Origin: Hemicentrotus pulcherrimus | Taxonomy: Eukaryota; Echinodermata; Echinoidea; Camarodonta; Strongylocentrotidae | Assembly: GCA_003118195.1 (NCBI GenBank) | Contig: BEXV01000172.1 | Location: 317,427-381,426, forward strand | Length of the DNA: 64,000 bases | Direction of reading: 5' to 3' | Shown here: piece by piece, positions 24,402 to 37,060 of the stretch | How the letters are laid out: each line of letters opens with the position of its first letter | How positions within the stretch are numbered: the stretch's first letter is position 1 | Made by a program: the position numbers and the translations under genes | Notes under the pieces: generated by a model | What the model was told of the DNA's origin: nothing | The model's database searches: none | What the model saw: only the letters and a program-made list of their open reading frames with translations

Positions 24402-24420
24402 TCCGTCTCTATATCTCTAC
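23281..24420. repeat. (CT)n-dominated microsatellite cluster
   Basis: Several long (CT)n arrays (about 23290-23330, 23425-23490, 23785-23886, 24246-24412) with a (CA)n segment at 24341-24358 and short unique sequence at 23515-23730. Ser/Leu-rich open frames of up to 219 codons cross this cluster; they are repeat translations, not genes. Confidence 0.9.
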
Positions 24421-27400
24421 ATATTCCACCTTCATCTCTCACCGAGTCGCCAACCACATCTTCTACTAGGGTATTAATGACCCCAACCCAAAGAAAAGTC
24501 AAACACTCTTCAGCATTCTTTAGAAACTACCCTGTGGTACCAGCCTTAAACAGAGAGACAATGACAGAAATGGAGAATGCAAAACAATGCCACTCGAGAG
24601 CGGCGTTGAGGGACCAAGCCTTATTGAGTTATCTCCTTTTCTTCTTAACTTTTCAAGAGTGTTTGTTTTCACCTAGACGACATCGGGACGTGGGAAGAAA
24701 TTTTTTCTTCTCAAACGGGAACTTTAAAAAAAAATTGTACACCAGATATATTTATTAAAGGGCAAGACAAGCTTCATTTTAATTTGCTTAGAAGGAATGT
24801 AGACAAATTAGAAAATTGATTTTTAATTGAGCCAAATAAGAGGAAGAAAGTTGTAAATGAATACTCGTAATTATATGAGTAATTTTGATACTCATTTTTA
24901 ACAAATTCTTTTCAAACTTTCATTAACCTGTTTCTCGTGCTTTATATGTTTCACCGATTTGATTTCTTGCAAAGGTTAGATTGCCCTTCATAAAATAAAT
25001 TGCATTTATTTCTGTTGCCGTGTTCTTCCGAGCAATAATAATTATATGTTTCTTATTATGAACATTTATATATATATATATATATAACGATATAGGGGGA
25101 GTTGTTGACATTGATTATAAAATGTTAATCTAACCGTTTACAAAGGAGCCAGATTTTTATTAAGGATAACCTTTAACTAAGTTTATTTTACTGAACATTC
25201 CTGGTAGAAGTCGAATAATCCGATAGTGGACAAACGAATATTACATCTGTATTTATAAGACCTTATTTGTTGAAGGACAGACTAACAGTGCAACAGTTGA
25301 TGTCATTTCAAATTTTCGTTTGCTTCCATGCTTACTCCATATTACACCCCAAACATGGAAAATCCGACTAAAATCAATGGAATCATCATTAAGCGAGCCT
25401 TCTCTCGAAAGGGAAAAAAAGAAAAGAAAATATCAGTCCGAAACAAAAACCATGGCTTTCGTAAAGTGAAGCTCGAATAATTCTATTATTGACTTCTCCG
25501 TCCATTATCTCACCGGCAATAGAGGATTCAAAGCCATCAGACGTCTAATCAGGCATAGCTAAATGCATCCGTAATTTCATTAAGACTTGGATGTCCATTA
25601 GATGCACCGCGGGATGAATACGGGTCTTGATTACCGTTTGGAAATCTCGGTTGAATACTGGCCTTTTCCTTTCTTTTTCCAGACCTTGTCCTGCATCATG
25701 AAGAGGGAAGTTTTAATGGATTCAATATCATATCATTGTTTTATATGAACGTGAACGTTGACTCATCTTTTTGTCTTCGGTTACACGTGCGTGTTTAAAA
25801 AAAAAAATGTTTTTCCTTCTATTTTTTATTTTTCCACGCGTTTCTCTCACCCATTCCCGTTTCTTCCCTCGTTTATTTCTCTCACTCTCCCCTCTCCCTC
25901 TCTGCTTCTCTCTCTCTCTCTCTCCTAATTGCATTTTCTCCATATCCATCCCTCTCTCTTTCTCTCGCTCTGTTTGTGTCTTCCTTTGTCAATACAATTA
26001 TTTGAGATATTGTTGCCAATATAATTATTTGTGGTATAGCTGATATTAATGATAGATGCTATTTCCAAATCACAAAATGACAAGACTTTAACAAAAGTTA
26101 AAAATATTTTTTGGCTTCATTCTAGTGTTTTAAAAAATAAATATTATACGTGCAACAATTGATTTGTTACTTTTTTCTCAAACCGTAAAACAAGAAAATC
26201 ATCAGACCATGCATTTGTTTAATTGTTATCATGCCTTACTCCTTAAAATGGTACAGCAAACGGGTTGACCTTGTCCTTTTGCTATCATTCTAAATTTCCT
26301 GTTGCTGCTGACGAATGAGAAAAGCATATATACTTTAAGAGTAGTCCCAGACCTGTAGATCTATAGACAAGAAATACAGCATACACCAACGTTAGCATTT
26401 CCCTCTCTCTTACTTCACTTCTCTCTCTCTCCATCTTATCTGCGCATGATGCAAATACATACACTCTACTTTCTCTCTCTCCCCCCCTCTCTCTCTCTCT
26501 CTCTTTCTCTCTGTATCTCAGCTCCGTTGACATACACGACAATTGCCTTCCTCCTTTTTTATATATACCTGAGCGCCAAAAACATATATATATTTCGCGC
26601 GGATGGAAAGCCTAAAGAAAATAGTAGGCTGTCGACTGACTGTGTGCCCAAATTTGCCTAGTGGACTTGGGTAAATTTATACATTCAGTGAGGGGAACAT
26701 GTTGAGTTGTAGTAAACACTAAACCTAGAATTTGTCGCATATTTTATGTTAATTAATAATGTCCTGCACAGGTCTGTCTTTTACAAAAAAAACGCTGTGT
26801 GAAAGAGAATTTTTCTGGAGCTAGTCATAATTGTTATTACGAATACTGCTAACAGTTTTAAATCATCAACAAATTTAGCCACATAAATCCCTCTTGCAAC
26901 ACGTCTACATCCAACAACAACAAAAAATACTAAAACACGTTAGATTCTTGGCCTCATGTATACAACAAGAAAAGTCGTTATTTTATTTATTTTTAACGGA
27001 ATTTGCAATCCCACTCATTTTGGATGATATGAGAGTCTTTTTAAAAAATAAATACGATCGCCGATCTTATGGTTTTACCACCAGTGTAATTGTGGTTTGA
27101 TTATTCATACCCTGATTTTGTTATATCCGTAATACTTTCTTGAAAATTTTTACTTATTTTCTATTATCTGAAGTACTGCAAACATTTGTTATTGATGTTT
27201 TTTGTGTATTGATATATTTATGATATTGGTGTGGGTGCTTATGAGGTTTGATTTAAATTGACACATAACTATTTAATGAAATATAAATAACAAGCGAACA
27301 AAAATTCTTATTTTTCGTATCAATAGTTTATTAGTTCGCAAAATCCAAAAATAATGTTTGATGAAATTACATTATCGTCAATTATATTATTACCAATGAA

Positions 27401-28840
27401 AATCATATATTCGTTTATATTTTAAGTAATCTTCAATTGAGTTAAGCTATGCAATTGTAAAAATTGAGATAAATTGGTACGCGTGTATAATGAAAATTAT
27501 GAGACATTTCATTCTTTATTTCTTACGTTGAAATTCCTTTTTCAGTGTCATTTTTAACGACAAAATAGGGCATTTGATGCTATTTTACAAACAAATGCTG
27601 GGCCCATTTTACAATAATCTCTAACATAGGAAAGTTCATTTTATTTTAGAAATTATTATTATGCTTTGGTCACATTTTAAAACGCAGGACAATATACTTA
27701 TATTAACCAATTCTTTCATCGTTCATTGATACATCCACATTCATCTAACAGATTTTTGATAATAAAAATTCGTAACTTACCTTTGTAAAACCGCTTATTT
27801 TCTTTCTTTTTTTCTTCGCATTTCCTCTCTTCTTTTTTGGTCTGACAGTCATATCCTCTCTCGTTTATTTCTCCTTTTTTTTTTATTCTCTTTACAATTT
27901 TTGTATTCTCCTCCTCTTTCTTTTTCTTCTCTTTTCTCTCCTTCCTCTTGTTTTTCTTCTTCTTCTGCACCATCTTCATTTTAATCCATCTGATTCTTCG
28001 TATGTCTCTTTGTAAGTTTTCTTCACGGCCTCCGATTTCATTTCGAAAATTATATTTCGAAAACTTTGAAAATTCAATATTTAGTTACGGTACCACTGAA
28101 TACATGAACAACATGTAGAAATATACTGCCCAATAAATCTATTTCATTTGTAAATCACTACATCGAATTTACAATCGGTACTTGTTCGAAAAAGAGCGAT
28201 TATGAATAGCGTTCAAGCCGCTGACCAACCCATCGATCATTTCCGTGACTTCTGAGCCAGAAGCTACCCGCTGGGTCGATGGTCGCTGTTCGCTTCGAGC
28301 TCCCTGCTATAGCGGGAATGGTCGCCACGCCTCAAGTATTGTATCAGGGACGATCTGTGGGGGAAAGGAAAGGAAAGGCAAAATGAATAAATTCAGAATA
28401 TTTGTAAAAACTCAGATAAGTCATATAATCCCCCTTTTGTTTAATCAAAATTTAAAAAATGTAATTTCAAATATCATATTTTGCTCAGTTCTAAGTTCAA
28501 AATTGAAAATTATTCGTTCAGAATAACAGAATTAGAAAGAAACTGAGTTGAAAAATATACGATTCTTAATTTCCAACATCTTTTAATTGTGATCATCAAC
28601 GAGTGTTTGAAATGTTTTAGTATAGTCCTTGATAAAAGTATTATGCTGTTGGGGTAAGCGGATCTTTTTTTGGAAGTGCGAAACCTTTGTGGAATTGGTT
28701 ATAGAGTAAGAATAGAATGTTTTATTTTAACGACTACGATAAAACTGCATTTTGAAAAAGCCCCCTTTCAAAGCTAAAATTCATTGACTGTATACGAAAT
28801 GAGGTAGTTGAATTTTATGACATTGTGCTTTTAAACCGTA
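24421..28840. other. Intergenic, AT-rich, with CT blocks
   Basis: No gene. It contains (TA)n near 25066-25086, CT-rich blocks at 25850-25975 and 26400-26520, and a pyrimidine-rich tract at 27800-27965. A GC-richer patch at 28245-28370 (inverted CGCT...AGCG-type motifs) is unexplained. Confidence 0.55.
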
Positions 28841-28900
28841 AATGATTGTAGTAAGCATTTGACGATTGGAGTAAGCATTTGACGATTGGAGTAAGCATTT
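28841..28900. repeat. Minisatellite, 20 bp x 3
   Basis: Units at 28841-28860, 28861-28880 and 28881-28900. The last two are identical (GACGATTGGAGTAAGCATTT) and the first differs at a few positions. The array is too short to be a CRISPR, the units are contiguous, and the genome is eukaryotic. Confidence 0.92.
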
Positions 28901-30473
28901 GATCAAAATTCAGAACGCGTTTAAAATTTAGTGATGCAAAATCCAAGCCATTCAAATATATTATTCTACAATCAATCAAACTTTCATAATTGCTGACAAT
29001 AGATTTCATGAATCATTTTATGATAATCGAAAACTCATTAAAGGGTCTCTAAATTTATGTTGATATCACGTAAAACACAGACAACTACACAAAAGAGGGT
29101 GCATTTTTCATTTCAGGTTTAGAACCCCATCGTTCCCATCAAATGAATTTTAACACATCTGGCGCACTTTTTGCGTAGTCACTCATCCATTTACAAATAG
29201 GAATATCTGATTTTTATGTATTCAAGTTCACCATTAAAAAATCTGGAAAGTGGTCAGATGATTAAACCGTTCAAATTGAGCCTGACCTACGAGCAGACTT
29301 CTCCGATTTCATCTAATCCATCAAAAATTCGTTTATGCCTTAGATCAAACACTGCACTCTCCGCGTCTCTAACCTATGTCGATTTCTTTTTACCCCAATT
29401 ACCAAAAATTCGTTAACGCCCTATTGCCGCTCTTTTGTTCCTCTACGCGTTTAGGGTGTCTGCGGGGTTCTGTGCGTAGTTCCCCGTGTAATGTATACGG
29501 CCTGGCACTAGCCTCGGCAATAGTGCGAGCGCTCACAAAAATAGTATTCCTTTCTGCTATTTTTCCGAAACTCACATGGCGTGAAATTATTTCACAATTA
29601 ACAGTATTTTTCTAAATTCCCATAGCAATTTATTTGAGGACAAAAAGCAAAATAATTAAACGGAGGCTGCGAAACTATTGCGGCTGAAGACAAAATAGGA
29701 GAGAGAAAGAAAAAAACACAGAGGTTTTTATTTCCTCGTTTCAGCTCCAGTAAATATAACGTGACATAACAAAAAGGATTAATTTTGGAGAAAATACCAC
29801 ACCTAGATTACTAATTCGATATGAAATTCTTTGGTTTCGGGAGGAAATATACTTCACCTTGGGCAAGATGACTGTTTTCAACTTGACAAAGAAATTACTT
29901 TTATACCCGTGTTTTAGCTGATGATTTTAATTATTATTAAGAGGTACATGTATTTGAATCTTCCATTTAGCCGTTTGTTTTTATATCGATGGTATTCATT
30001 GTGTGTAGTATTCCATTTAAGTCTCTTAAATAAAAGAAAATACACACTCTTATTGTTTCCAATGAGTTATTCTACTTTTCTTAAGAGGTCAGGTTTGCTC
30101 CCAAAAAGGCGATTATAGATACATTTTTCTTTGGTATATACCATGTTTGTTTTTTAATGTGTATATGAAATTCCTGTGGAAATATAATTATGGATACTCT
30201 GTAATAACTATTTTTGTAAAGATTTTCTTTTTATAATTCCGCATTAGGCATCACTCTAAAATGGTGATTATGATCATAATACAGTAACTTATCAATCAGA
30301 ATAAGTTCAGTTATGCAGTTATCGCTTCCTCTGACTATTTCATCCTACTGGAAATGAAAATGTAATAACTCTTTTAGGTACACTTCAATTTCGAGTTTTC
30401 ATTTTGTGGAAAATCGATTAAGCTCCATGTGTTATATTAGTAAAAGACGATCATTGAAATCAAGCTTTATCAT
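28901..30473. other. Intergenic with a GC-richer patch
   Basis: 29400-29560 is CpG-containing unique sequence (for example TACGCGTTTAGGG and GTGCGAGCGCTC) amid AT-rich DNA. Open frames of 65-79 codons show no family resemblance. Confidence 0.5.
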
Positions 30474-30666
30474 GGAAAAGAGAACATAACTCAACTTTAC
30501 TTATACTTATAAAATATAATTCAATCATACCAAATTGGAAAAGCAAAACAGAATTGAGCTGTTTCGTAGCGGAAAAGAAAACAGAACACAGTTGTACTTA
30601 TACTTAGAAAATAGATTTAATTATATCAAATTGTAAAATCAAAACATAATTTACCTGTATCGTAGT
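30474..30666. repeat. Diverged tandem duplication, ~97 bp x 2
   Basis: 30474-30570 and 30571-30666 both read GGAAAAGA(G/A)AAC ... CTTATACTTA ... CAAATTG(G/T)AAAA ... TCGTAG. A more diverged third unit may lie at about 30725-30830 (GCAAAATAGAAC ... ATACTTAGAAA). An old local amplification; no coding content. Confidence 0.75.
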
Positions 30667-31292
30667 GAAAGAGGGGTTGGAGTCTAATTGTTATATTGGG
30701 GGCAAATATATAATCTGGCTCTATCATGTTTGCAAGAAAAAGCAAAATAGAACTTTCATTGGTATATCATACTTAGAAACAGATTAGAATAGACAGTTCA
30801 AAAATTAAATCTAAAAATACAAAACGAAGTAAGCATAAAGAAGAAATTGAGATAATGGTAAAAAGAGGAAAGAATGACATGAATCTAAAATTAGAGAAAG
30901 GGGTTTGAAGACATACTAATATGTAAAGATTACACAAAATAAAACATTTTAGTAAATCTAAGTGTTTACATCTGTTTTTACTCTTCTTGAAAGGATTATC
31001 GCCTTAAATAAAGAAAGGAGGAAAATATAGGGATCTACATAATGTAGAGTCAGATACTTTTTGTCGAAAAATCTTCATTGCATAGTCATTGATTCACTTC
31101 CCTCTTGCAAGATCTGCTGATTTTTTTCAAAACTGTATTGCATACATTTTTTGGCCGGCAAAAAATAGAAAGTGGAGATGTATACAGTTCATAGCATCTG
31201 TCGCCGTATGTGATGTGATGGCGCTGTCCAGTATACAAAGTGACCGGAAACTCCGGTCTGGTTCTAGAAAGCATATGCGTACCGAGGCGCCA

Positions 31293-31303
31293 TTTGGCGG
31301 AAA
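31293..31303 (+). promoter_or_regulatory. E2F-like motif
   Basis: TTTGGCGGAAA, close to the E2F consensus TTTSGCGSGAAA, sits in a GC-richer patch beside GGCGCCATTT and a CCGGA...TCCGG inverted repeat. It is motif-level evidence only. Confidence 0.2.
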
Positions 31304-31864
31304 AAAAGTTTCGGGTGCGTACGTTCACCAAAACCTCATGCAGCATTTGCCATAAGCCTATAATAATTTGCATTGAAATGGATGATTATGTTGCTAATCT
31401 AGATATACGTATATCATAATTATGACTAGATTGTGGGAGAAAGCCACCGTGGTATGTTGCGTGCAAATTATTGATTATTGCTACTTTTTCCGAAATATGT
31501 GAAATAAATAGATACAATATATTTTTTTGAAGAGTTCCATCAATTTGTGAAGCACGAAATGTCGGTAACAATATGAAGATAGAATCCTTAATCATATATT
31601 CGATTGAAGTTTAAATTGTTATCGTTTTTCGTTTAGTATTACACTTTGATAGTTTGATTTCTTACATGGAATTCACTTTATATGAAGCGTCGGTTTTTCT
31701 TTTGACCGAACGTGCCATCAGAATTCTCCGTAGGCTCGATATATTCTCCTCTCAAATAAAAGACTTATTGCAGGGAAAATACATTAAAAATTCCTTTGAA
31801 ATGAATTTCGTAAGTATCAGAAATTCAGCTGTCTTACACACTCACCCTCACCCACACTCTCATT

Positions 31865-31865
<1 letters not shown>

Positions 31866-31905
<40 letters not shown>

Positions 31906-31906
31906 T
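31866..31906. repeat. (CT)n microsatellite
   Basis: Nearly pure CT repeat preceded by a CACTCACCC-type stretch. Confidence 0.9.
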
Positions 31907-34307
31907 TATACACATGTCTCTCAAACTTATCAAGATCCATCAATGCACTTTTTTTCCAGTAGTACAGAAGTAATATAAAAATCTTAAGCATCTCTAAATG
32001 GACGTTTATCTCATGCAACTGCGCTGGGTGGATGGGATGGGGGCGGTATCTAGCTGCAGCTTGGAGATGAGACCTTGGACCGAAAAGAAACGACAAGAAT
32101 ACTCATATCCTGTTCAAACATTCTCAACGTTTACGTAGTCATCCAAAAATTGCCACTTTTCTCAAATTAAGCCCTCATGTTCGGAAAGCGAATAAATCGG
32201 AGCTGAGAAGCTCCGGTATGGTTTTATGACACTTAGTGAGTGATAATGAGCATAACAAGTACGTGGTTCAACATCGAATAAAACGCTCATGGAAATAACG
32301 AAACCTATTACTGTAAATTCACGAACCGTTTGCAGAATTGGAAATGACGTTTAGGGAGTGAAATTATGTATTTCTTTCGGTGGTGGTATATTAGCATCCT
32401 TTTGAGATAACGATAAAACAGGGAAAATGTTGATACCAATAGTTAAGCCAAACGTTTTAATCATAAATTTGTTTAAACATTAACTTTGGAATTGTCGTAT
32501 AGTCATATTCTTTGCCCGTACTTACACGTATGTCCGGCTCGTTTAACACTCTTCCGTAGAATAACTTTGATTTCATTATGACTGATTATATTCAAATGCA
32601 GATCAAATTGTTTATAAATGCTATTCGGATTCTCTTCACGTCAAAGTGACGGAGCCGCGTTCCCCCATGATAAGTTTCTTTACCAAATCAGAGTGGTCAA
32701 TGTTATTATGTTTGTGTGTGTGGGTGCGTGTGCGGTTTAGTGTTTGCTACATCGATGTTGGCTGTCATCAATATAATACGCCAATGACTATATTTCTATA
32801 TTTCTGTGTTTAAATATAAACCAGCCATCTATCTTTCTCTGCCGTTATAACAGTTTAAGCTTCATACATATCACTCAGCGCTGACGAATAGACTATAATA
32901 TCGTTTCAACATATAAAAAAGTGGTTCTATGAAATAGTAATATCGGTCTTTTCGAGACCCTGCAATCGAAATCGTTTTTATTTACTCATTTTCATGGCTA
33001 TCCGTGCCCCTGGTCTGAAACGGAGTAATTTAAAAGTGGAGATGGGGAAGAATGAGCAATACCTATCGATGTTGACCCAACGCTCTGCCCGTTAATTTCC
33101 ATTGTAAACAGGTAGGAGGTGAGTGAGTTCAACCCACAATCATGACTTGACGGTATAACCACTACCACCAACAAAAATACAACAGAGAGTCATCCATTCC
33201 CGGTGAAATATCTATCCCAATATGGGAATGGAGAGCTCTTCAAATTTTGTAGGTTACAGAAGTGATCGTAAACTTAATTTTGTTAATTTGATGTCCGTTT
33301 GCTCGGATTTCTAATTGAAGTAGAATGATGTGAATTCTTTAACCCCCACCCAATTTCATTGGACTTGACAGGGTGCTCTGTATTTATTAGAATTTTTGAA
33401 CTGAGTCCAATATTGGAGTACTTTGGTCTATAAGATTAGTATGTATGTTACTAGTCTCGGAGGATTGAGTTACCTGGTATATTAAAGGTCCTACCGATCT
33501 ATAGTGGCCACTGTCGGTCCCCTTTGGCATCATGAAAAGGGCACTTGGACTCGTAAAAATCAAGAGTGGTCAAATACTGACACCCCCTTGCAAAGGTTTT
33601 CAAATGATTGCCGGAAAAATCCAGTTTACAATCATAAAGATTGTTATATAATCAAGGCTTCAAGGTCCACGTTACAGAGTATTCGAACATTGTAGATGAG
33701 AAAACCATTGCTAGATAAATGCTGTGACATTTTGTTAACGAAGGCGACTTGCATCACTGTACCATTTGTCATTTGTCATTGGTCATTTTAGTTATCAAAG
33801 TTTGATAACAAGAACATGAATAAACAAATAAATAAAGACACAGAGGGAGAAATCAGGTTACAAAAATATAAAATAAACAAATGGAGGTTTCTAATCTCAC
33901 CTTACAATAATATCGAAATTGATTTAACAGTTCACGTAAACTTAGTTTTTTTTCGAATGTACGTATAATTTCAAAACGATAAATTATGTTAACGAATTCA
34001 AAGAAAAAAGAGATTGAATCACTTATACCTATCTGCTGTATTATCTAACATGAGCGGGAAAAGAGACTCTTTACAGGTCTGGTCGGAAGCTTTAAGTTAC
34101 AGCGAGTGAGTAAGAAAGAAAGAAAGAAAGATAGAGAGGGGGAAAAGCGAGAGTAATTTTGACATGTGAATTTATGCCATAACAGAAACGACAAATTCTT
34201 GTCCAGCGAAACATTCTAAAGCTGGTTTAGATTAACGATTTAAAAAAAAAACTCGTATTGCATCACGTGCATAAAATATAACATAATATAGGTCGAATCA
34301 TTATATT

Positions 34308-34560
34308 CGATCCAACTTCGATCTTTTAACTGACTTACATGACTTTGATACAAGAAATAGCCGATTCAATTGTAACTTAACCAGAAAGAGTAGGTAGTAT
34401 TGAACATTTGTTTTATTACAATATCACAAAACGTTGGAATTCCCTTCCCAATGGTATAAAGGAAATAGAAAACTATGCTCATTTTAAGAGGAAATTAAAG
34501 GAATACCTAATAGTACTTGAGAGTCAGAGAAGAGAAGCGAATGACATGTTATATGATTGA
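34308..34560 (+). pseudogene. LINE reverse-transcriptase C-terminal tail (frameshifted relic)
   Basis: The upstream frame (34308-34397) includes DLHDFDTRNSRFN and ends at TAG 34395-34397. The downstream frame (34399-34560) reads through ITKRWNSLPNGI then FKRKLKEYL and ends at TGA 34558-34560. This order, a TRN-type block, then WNSLP, then FKRxLKxYL, is the familiar end of LINE ORF2 proteins in the CR1/L2/Jockey group. A small indel near 34385-34398 separates the two frames, so the copy is dead. Confidence 0.75.
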
Positions 34561-34812
34561 AATTTGTAATCTTCTGCAGGTTCATACTTTTTCATTTTGC
34601 ATATACTTATGTTTTTGTACGTTATAGAAATTCTAGAAATTCATCATTATTTTCTTCTTCTTCCTCCTCCCCCTCCTCCTCTATTATCAGTTTACTGTTG
34701 TTATTGTTATAATCTTTGATATTTTATTTTCTTTTCTTATTTGTCTGTAAATATTACTATTTTAACTTATCAATTTATCGTGTACAGGTCTGTAGAGGAC
34801 CCCACTGGAAAT

Positions 34813-34826
34813 AAGCTCTCGAGCTT
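34813..34826 (+). other. Stem-loop in the LINE 3' UTR
   Basis: AAGCT (34813-34817) and AGCTT (34822-34826) pair around a CTCG loop. It may be the 3' hairpin used in template recognition by the element's own reverse transcriptase (inference from related LINEs). Confidence 0.4.
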
Positions 34827-35864
34827 TCGTGGGTTATCCTGTTCAAGCTGACTTAATTTTGATCTGTTATTCTTGTATATTGTTGTATGTTGGAAGCTTG
34901 GCGAATAAAATCAATCTATCAACAGCATTTCGTCAGCTCTCAGTCGTACAATTTATACTATTTCTGGTTAACAAAAAGATAGTTTCAAACACTGAATGGT
35001 ACCACAACAGCAAAATCCTCGACAGTCTTACAAAAATGACAACAGATTCTCATCTCGGCAGACAATGCCTCTTATCTGAGCTAAGTTTACTAATGGATGC
35101 TTAGTCACAATTCTGTTGTATAGATTTTGTTATTTTTAGCGTATTCCAGTCTGCACAGGGCTGGTATAAAAACATTTAAATTGCACGCATGAGACAGACG
35201 CCATGCGCAAATTAGATGCTCTGTCCGCCATTACCATGCCATTACACTCCCGCCTTTTCTGCTATCCGTATCCGATCCATTTCGCCGGTTCGTCAGCTAG
35301 AATAAGGTGCTTTTTAATCAGCAGGTTTTTATTCTTCGTCATATGGGAATTAAAATTTTGAATACTAATTTGAAGGGTTCTCTGCACGTGATTATGAAAT
35401 ATAATTTTAACTTAGGCATTTTATCCTGTTTCTATATAGATCTTTAAAGATACAACATTAAAAGAGACAATTATATAACAAATATCAGATAAAGTATTTA
35501 TTTAGAGTGATGTTAATCAAAACTTAACCAGACAAATTCAAGATTTAATCAATGTGAGGAACGATAACAAATATTAATTATTTAAACAGACGATATAAGT
35601 TTGCTTTATGTATTTTTGCAGCTCAGGCTAAATTCATGGACAAAAATGTTACATTAATTTCAAAGATGAGATACTGAAGAAGAAAAAAGAAGTATTGAAA
35701 GAAATTTTTTGTAAAAATGTCCCCTAAATCCCTTTTCTATTTTCTTTTTTTGGGGGAATCTTATTTTGCGAAACAGATTATATTTACCTAAATCATTTTC
35801 ATGATCCTTGAAACTTATTTTGTCGTATAATTTCATGTTCATTTCGCTGGGTTTCCTTTCTGTT

Positions 35865-35868
<4 letters not shown>

Positions 35869-35900
<32 letters not shown>
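35869..35900. repeat. (CT)n microsatellite
   Basis: Uninterrupted TC dinucleotide array of about 32 bp. Confidence 0.9.
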
Positions 35901-35903
<3 letters not shown>

Positions 35904-36179
35904 TTTCCTTTGTTCGTTCAGCCGATCCTTCTCTCATTTTGCTAACCTTGGAAGCTGGAAACATGAGAAGAGGGGTTGATTAAAACTACTCAGTCAAGGT
36001 GAACGAAATAAACGTCGTTTGCTCGGATTTTCTTACCTCCCCTAAATCCTTCATTATTGACTGCGACTCAAATTGTATAGTATATATAAAGGAGAAAAAT
36101 ACGCAAAGTGATATTCAAGCCCAAAACTTTTCTTGTCCACCAGGATGGGGAGGGATTTTCTTTTTCTTTCTTTCTTTTT

Positions 36180-36370
36180 TTTTAATCCGTCTGGTTGGAA
36201 GTTTCGCGCCCTGGCCAGTCGGCTTGGGATTTGAGTGATGGTGTGGAACCGCTGATCGTCTGCGCATAGAGCACGCTCGGCCTTTTATTCCGAGGCTTGA
36301 CTCCGTGTTCGGCGAAATCCCGAGGTGGTTGCCGCGGGTTTTGACGCCACTCAAACCCTCTTGTCAGACT
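36180..36370. promoter_or_regulatory. CpG-rich patch, candidate regulatory element
   Basis: Dense CpGs (TTTCGCGCCC, GTCTGCGCATAG, GTTCGGCGAAATCCCG, TTGCCGCGGG) in unique sequence directly upstream of a long purine tract. Open frames on the minus strand across it show no recognisable domain. It could be a promoter or enhancer of an unseen gene, or just a GC-rich island. Confidence 0.25.
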
Positions 36371-36399
36371 TAGCTCTCGACAACAAAATAAGGAAGAGG

Positions 36400-37060
36400 A
36401 GGAGGATGACGTGGAAGAACGAAGGTAAAAGAGAAAGCGGTGATAGATAGTGATACGAAGGAAAATAAAGAGAGAAAAGGATGGAGAGAGAGAGAGAAAG
36501 AGAGAGTGAGTTAGGAGATCATTGGAGTAAAAACGAGGAATGCCAACAGGAAGTGTTGCATGAGAGAATGATGGCCAAAGCATGAAAAGTACGTAGGAAT
36601 GACACATTTTTATATCAATAAGGTAAAGTGGAAGAGAAAAAGAAGGAAATGGAAAAGGAACAGAAAGACGTTGGAAATACAATTAAGTGAAAGAAGGTAA
36701 ATCATTAAAGCGAGAATAATCGAGAAGGAAAAGCGAAGGGGGGGGGGGGGGGAAACAAGGGAAACAAAAAATGATAGGGAGGGGTAAAGAGGGGGAGATG
36801 GAGAGAGGGGACGAGGGAAAGCGAGACAGATGGAGAATGGAGAAGGAAAGAAAAGGGGAAGAGAGAGATCGAATATATTTTGTTGTTGTTGTAAAAAAAT
36901 GGAGATGGGGGAACACGAAAAAAGCGAGTAGAAAAGTGAGCAAGGGAATAAAGAGAGAGTGGAAGTGGAAGAGGGGGGGGGGTAGTTGTTCACCTTGGCA
37001 ATCAAACTCCAAGGTCGTTCGATTGGGGCCAAGGGGACGGCGAATGAGAGCTTGAACAAA
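36400..37060. repeat. Purine-rich (GA/G) tract with poly-G runs
   Basis: About 650 bp of the + strand is dominated by G and A, including (GA)n at 36486-36510, a 15-G run at 36738-36752 and a 10-G run at 36973-36982. The long minus-strand Ser/Pro/Phe-rich frames here are translations of the complementary pyrimidine tract. Confidence 0.85.

Larger units (their letters stand above)
30667..34307. other. Intergenic, AT-rich
   Basis: No gene. It includes a GC-richer patch at 31190-31340 with an E2F-like motif, a (CT)n microsatellite at 31866-31906, and an (AAAG)n run near 34110-34130. The paired short open frames at 31086-31373 lie on opposite strands of the GC-richer patch and look incidental. 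Confidence 0.55.
34308..34920 (+). mobile_element. 3' end of a LINE (non-LTR retrotransposon)
   Basis: Contains the C-terminal tail of the reverse-transcriptase protein (34308-34560, frameshifted), then ~360 bp of 3' UTR that ends near GGCGAATAAAATCAATC. The UTR includes GTCTGTAGAGGACCCC and a stem-loop (34813-34826), as expected for the 3' end that a CR1/L2/Jockey-type reverse transcriptase recognises. The 5' part of the element is missing, the usual outcome of incomplete target-primed reverse transcription. The clade is not resolved from this fragment. Confidence 0.75.
34921..36400. other. Intergenic with (CT)n and a GC-rich patch
   Basis: No gene. A GC-richer unique stretch lies at 35200-35310, a (CT)n microsatellite at 35869-35900, and a CpG-rich patch at 36180-36370. 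Confidence 0.55.

Noticed and set aside
28841..28900. Direct repeats as a CRISPR array
   Set aside because: The units are contiguous, without spacers, and the DNA is eukaryotic.
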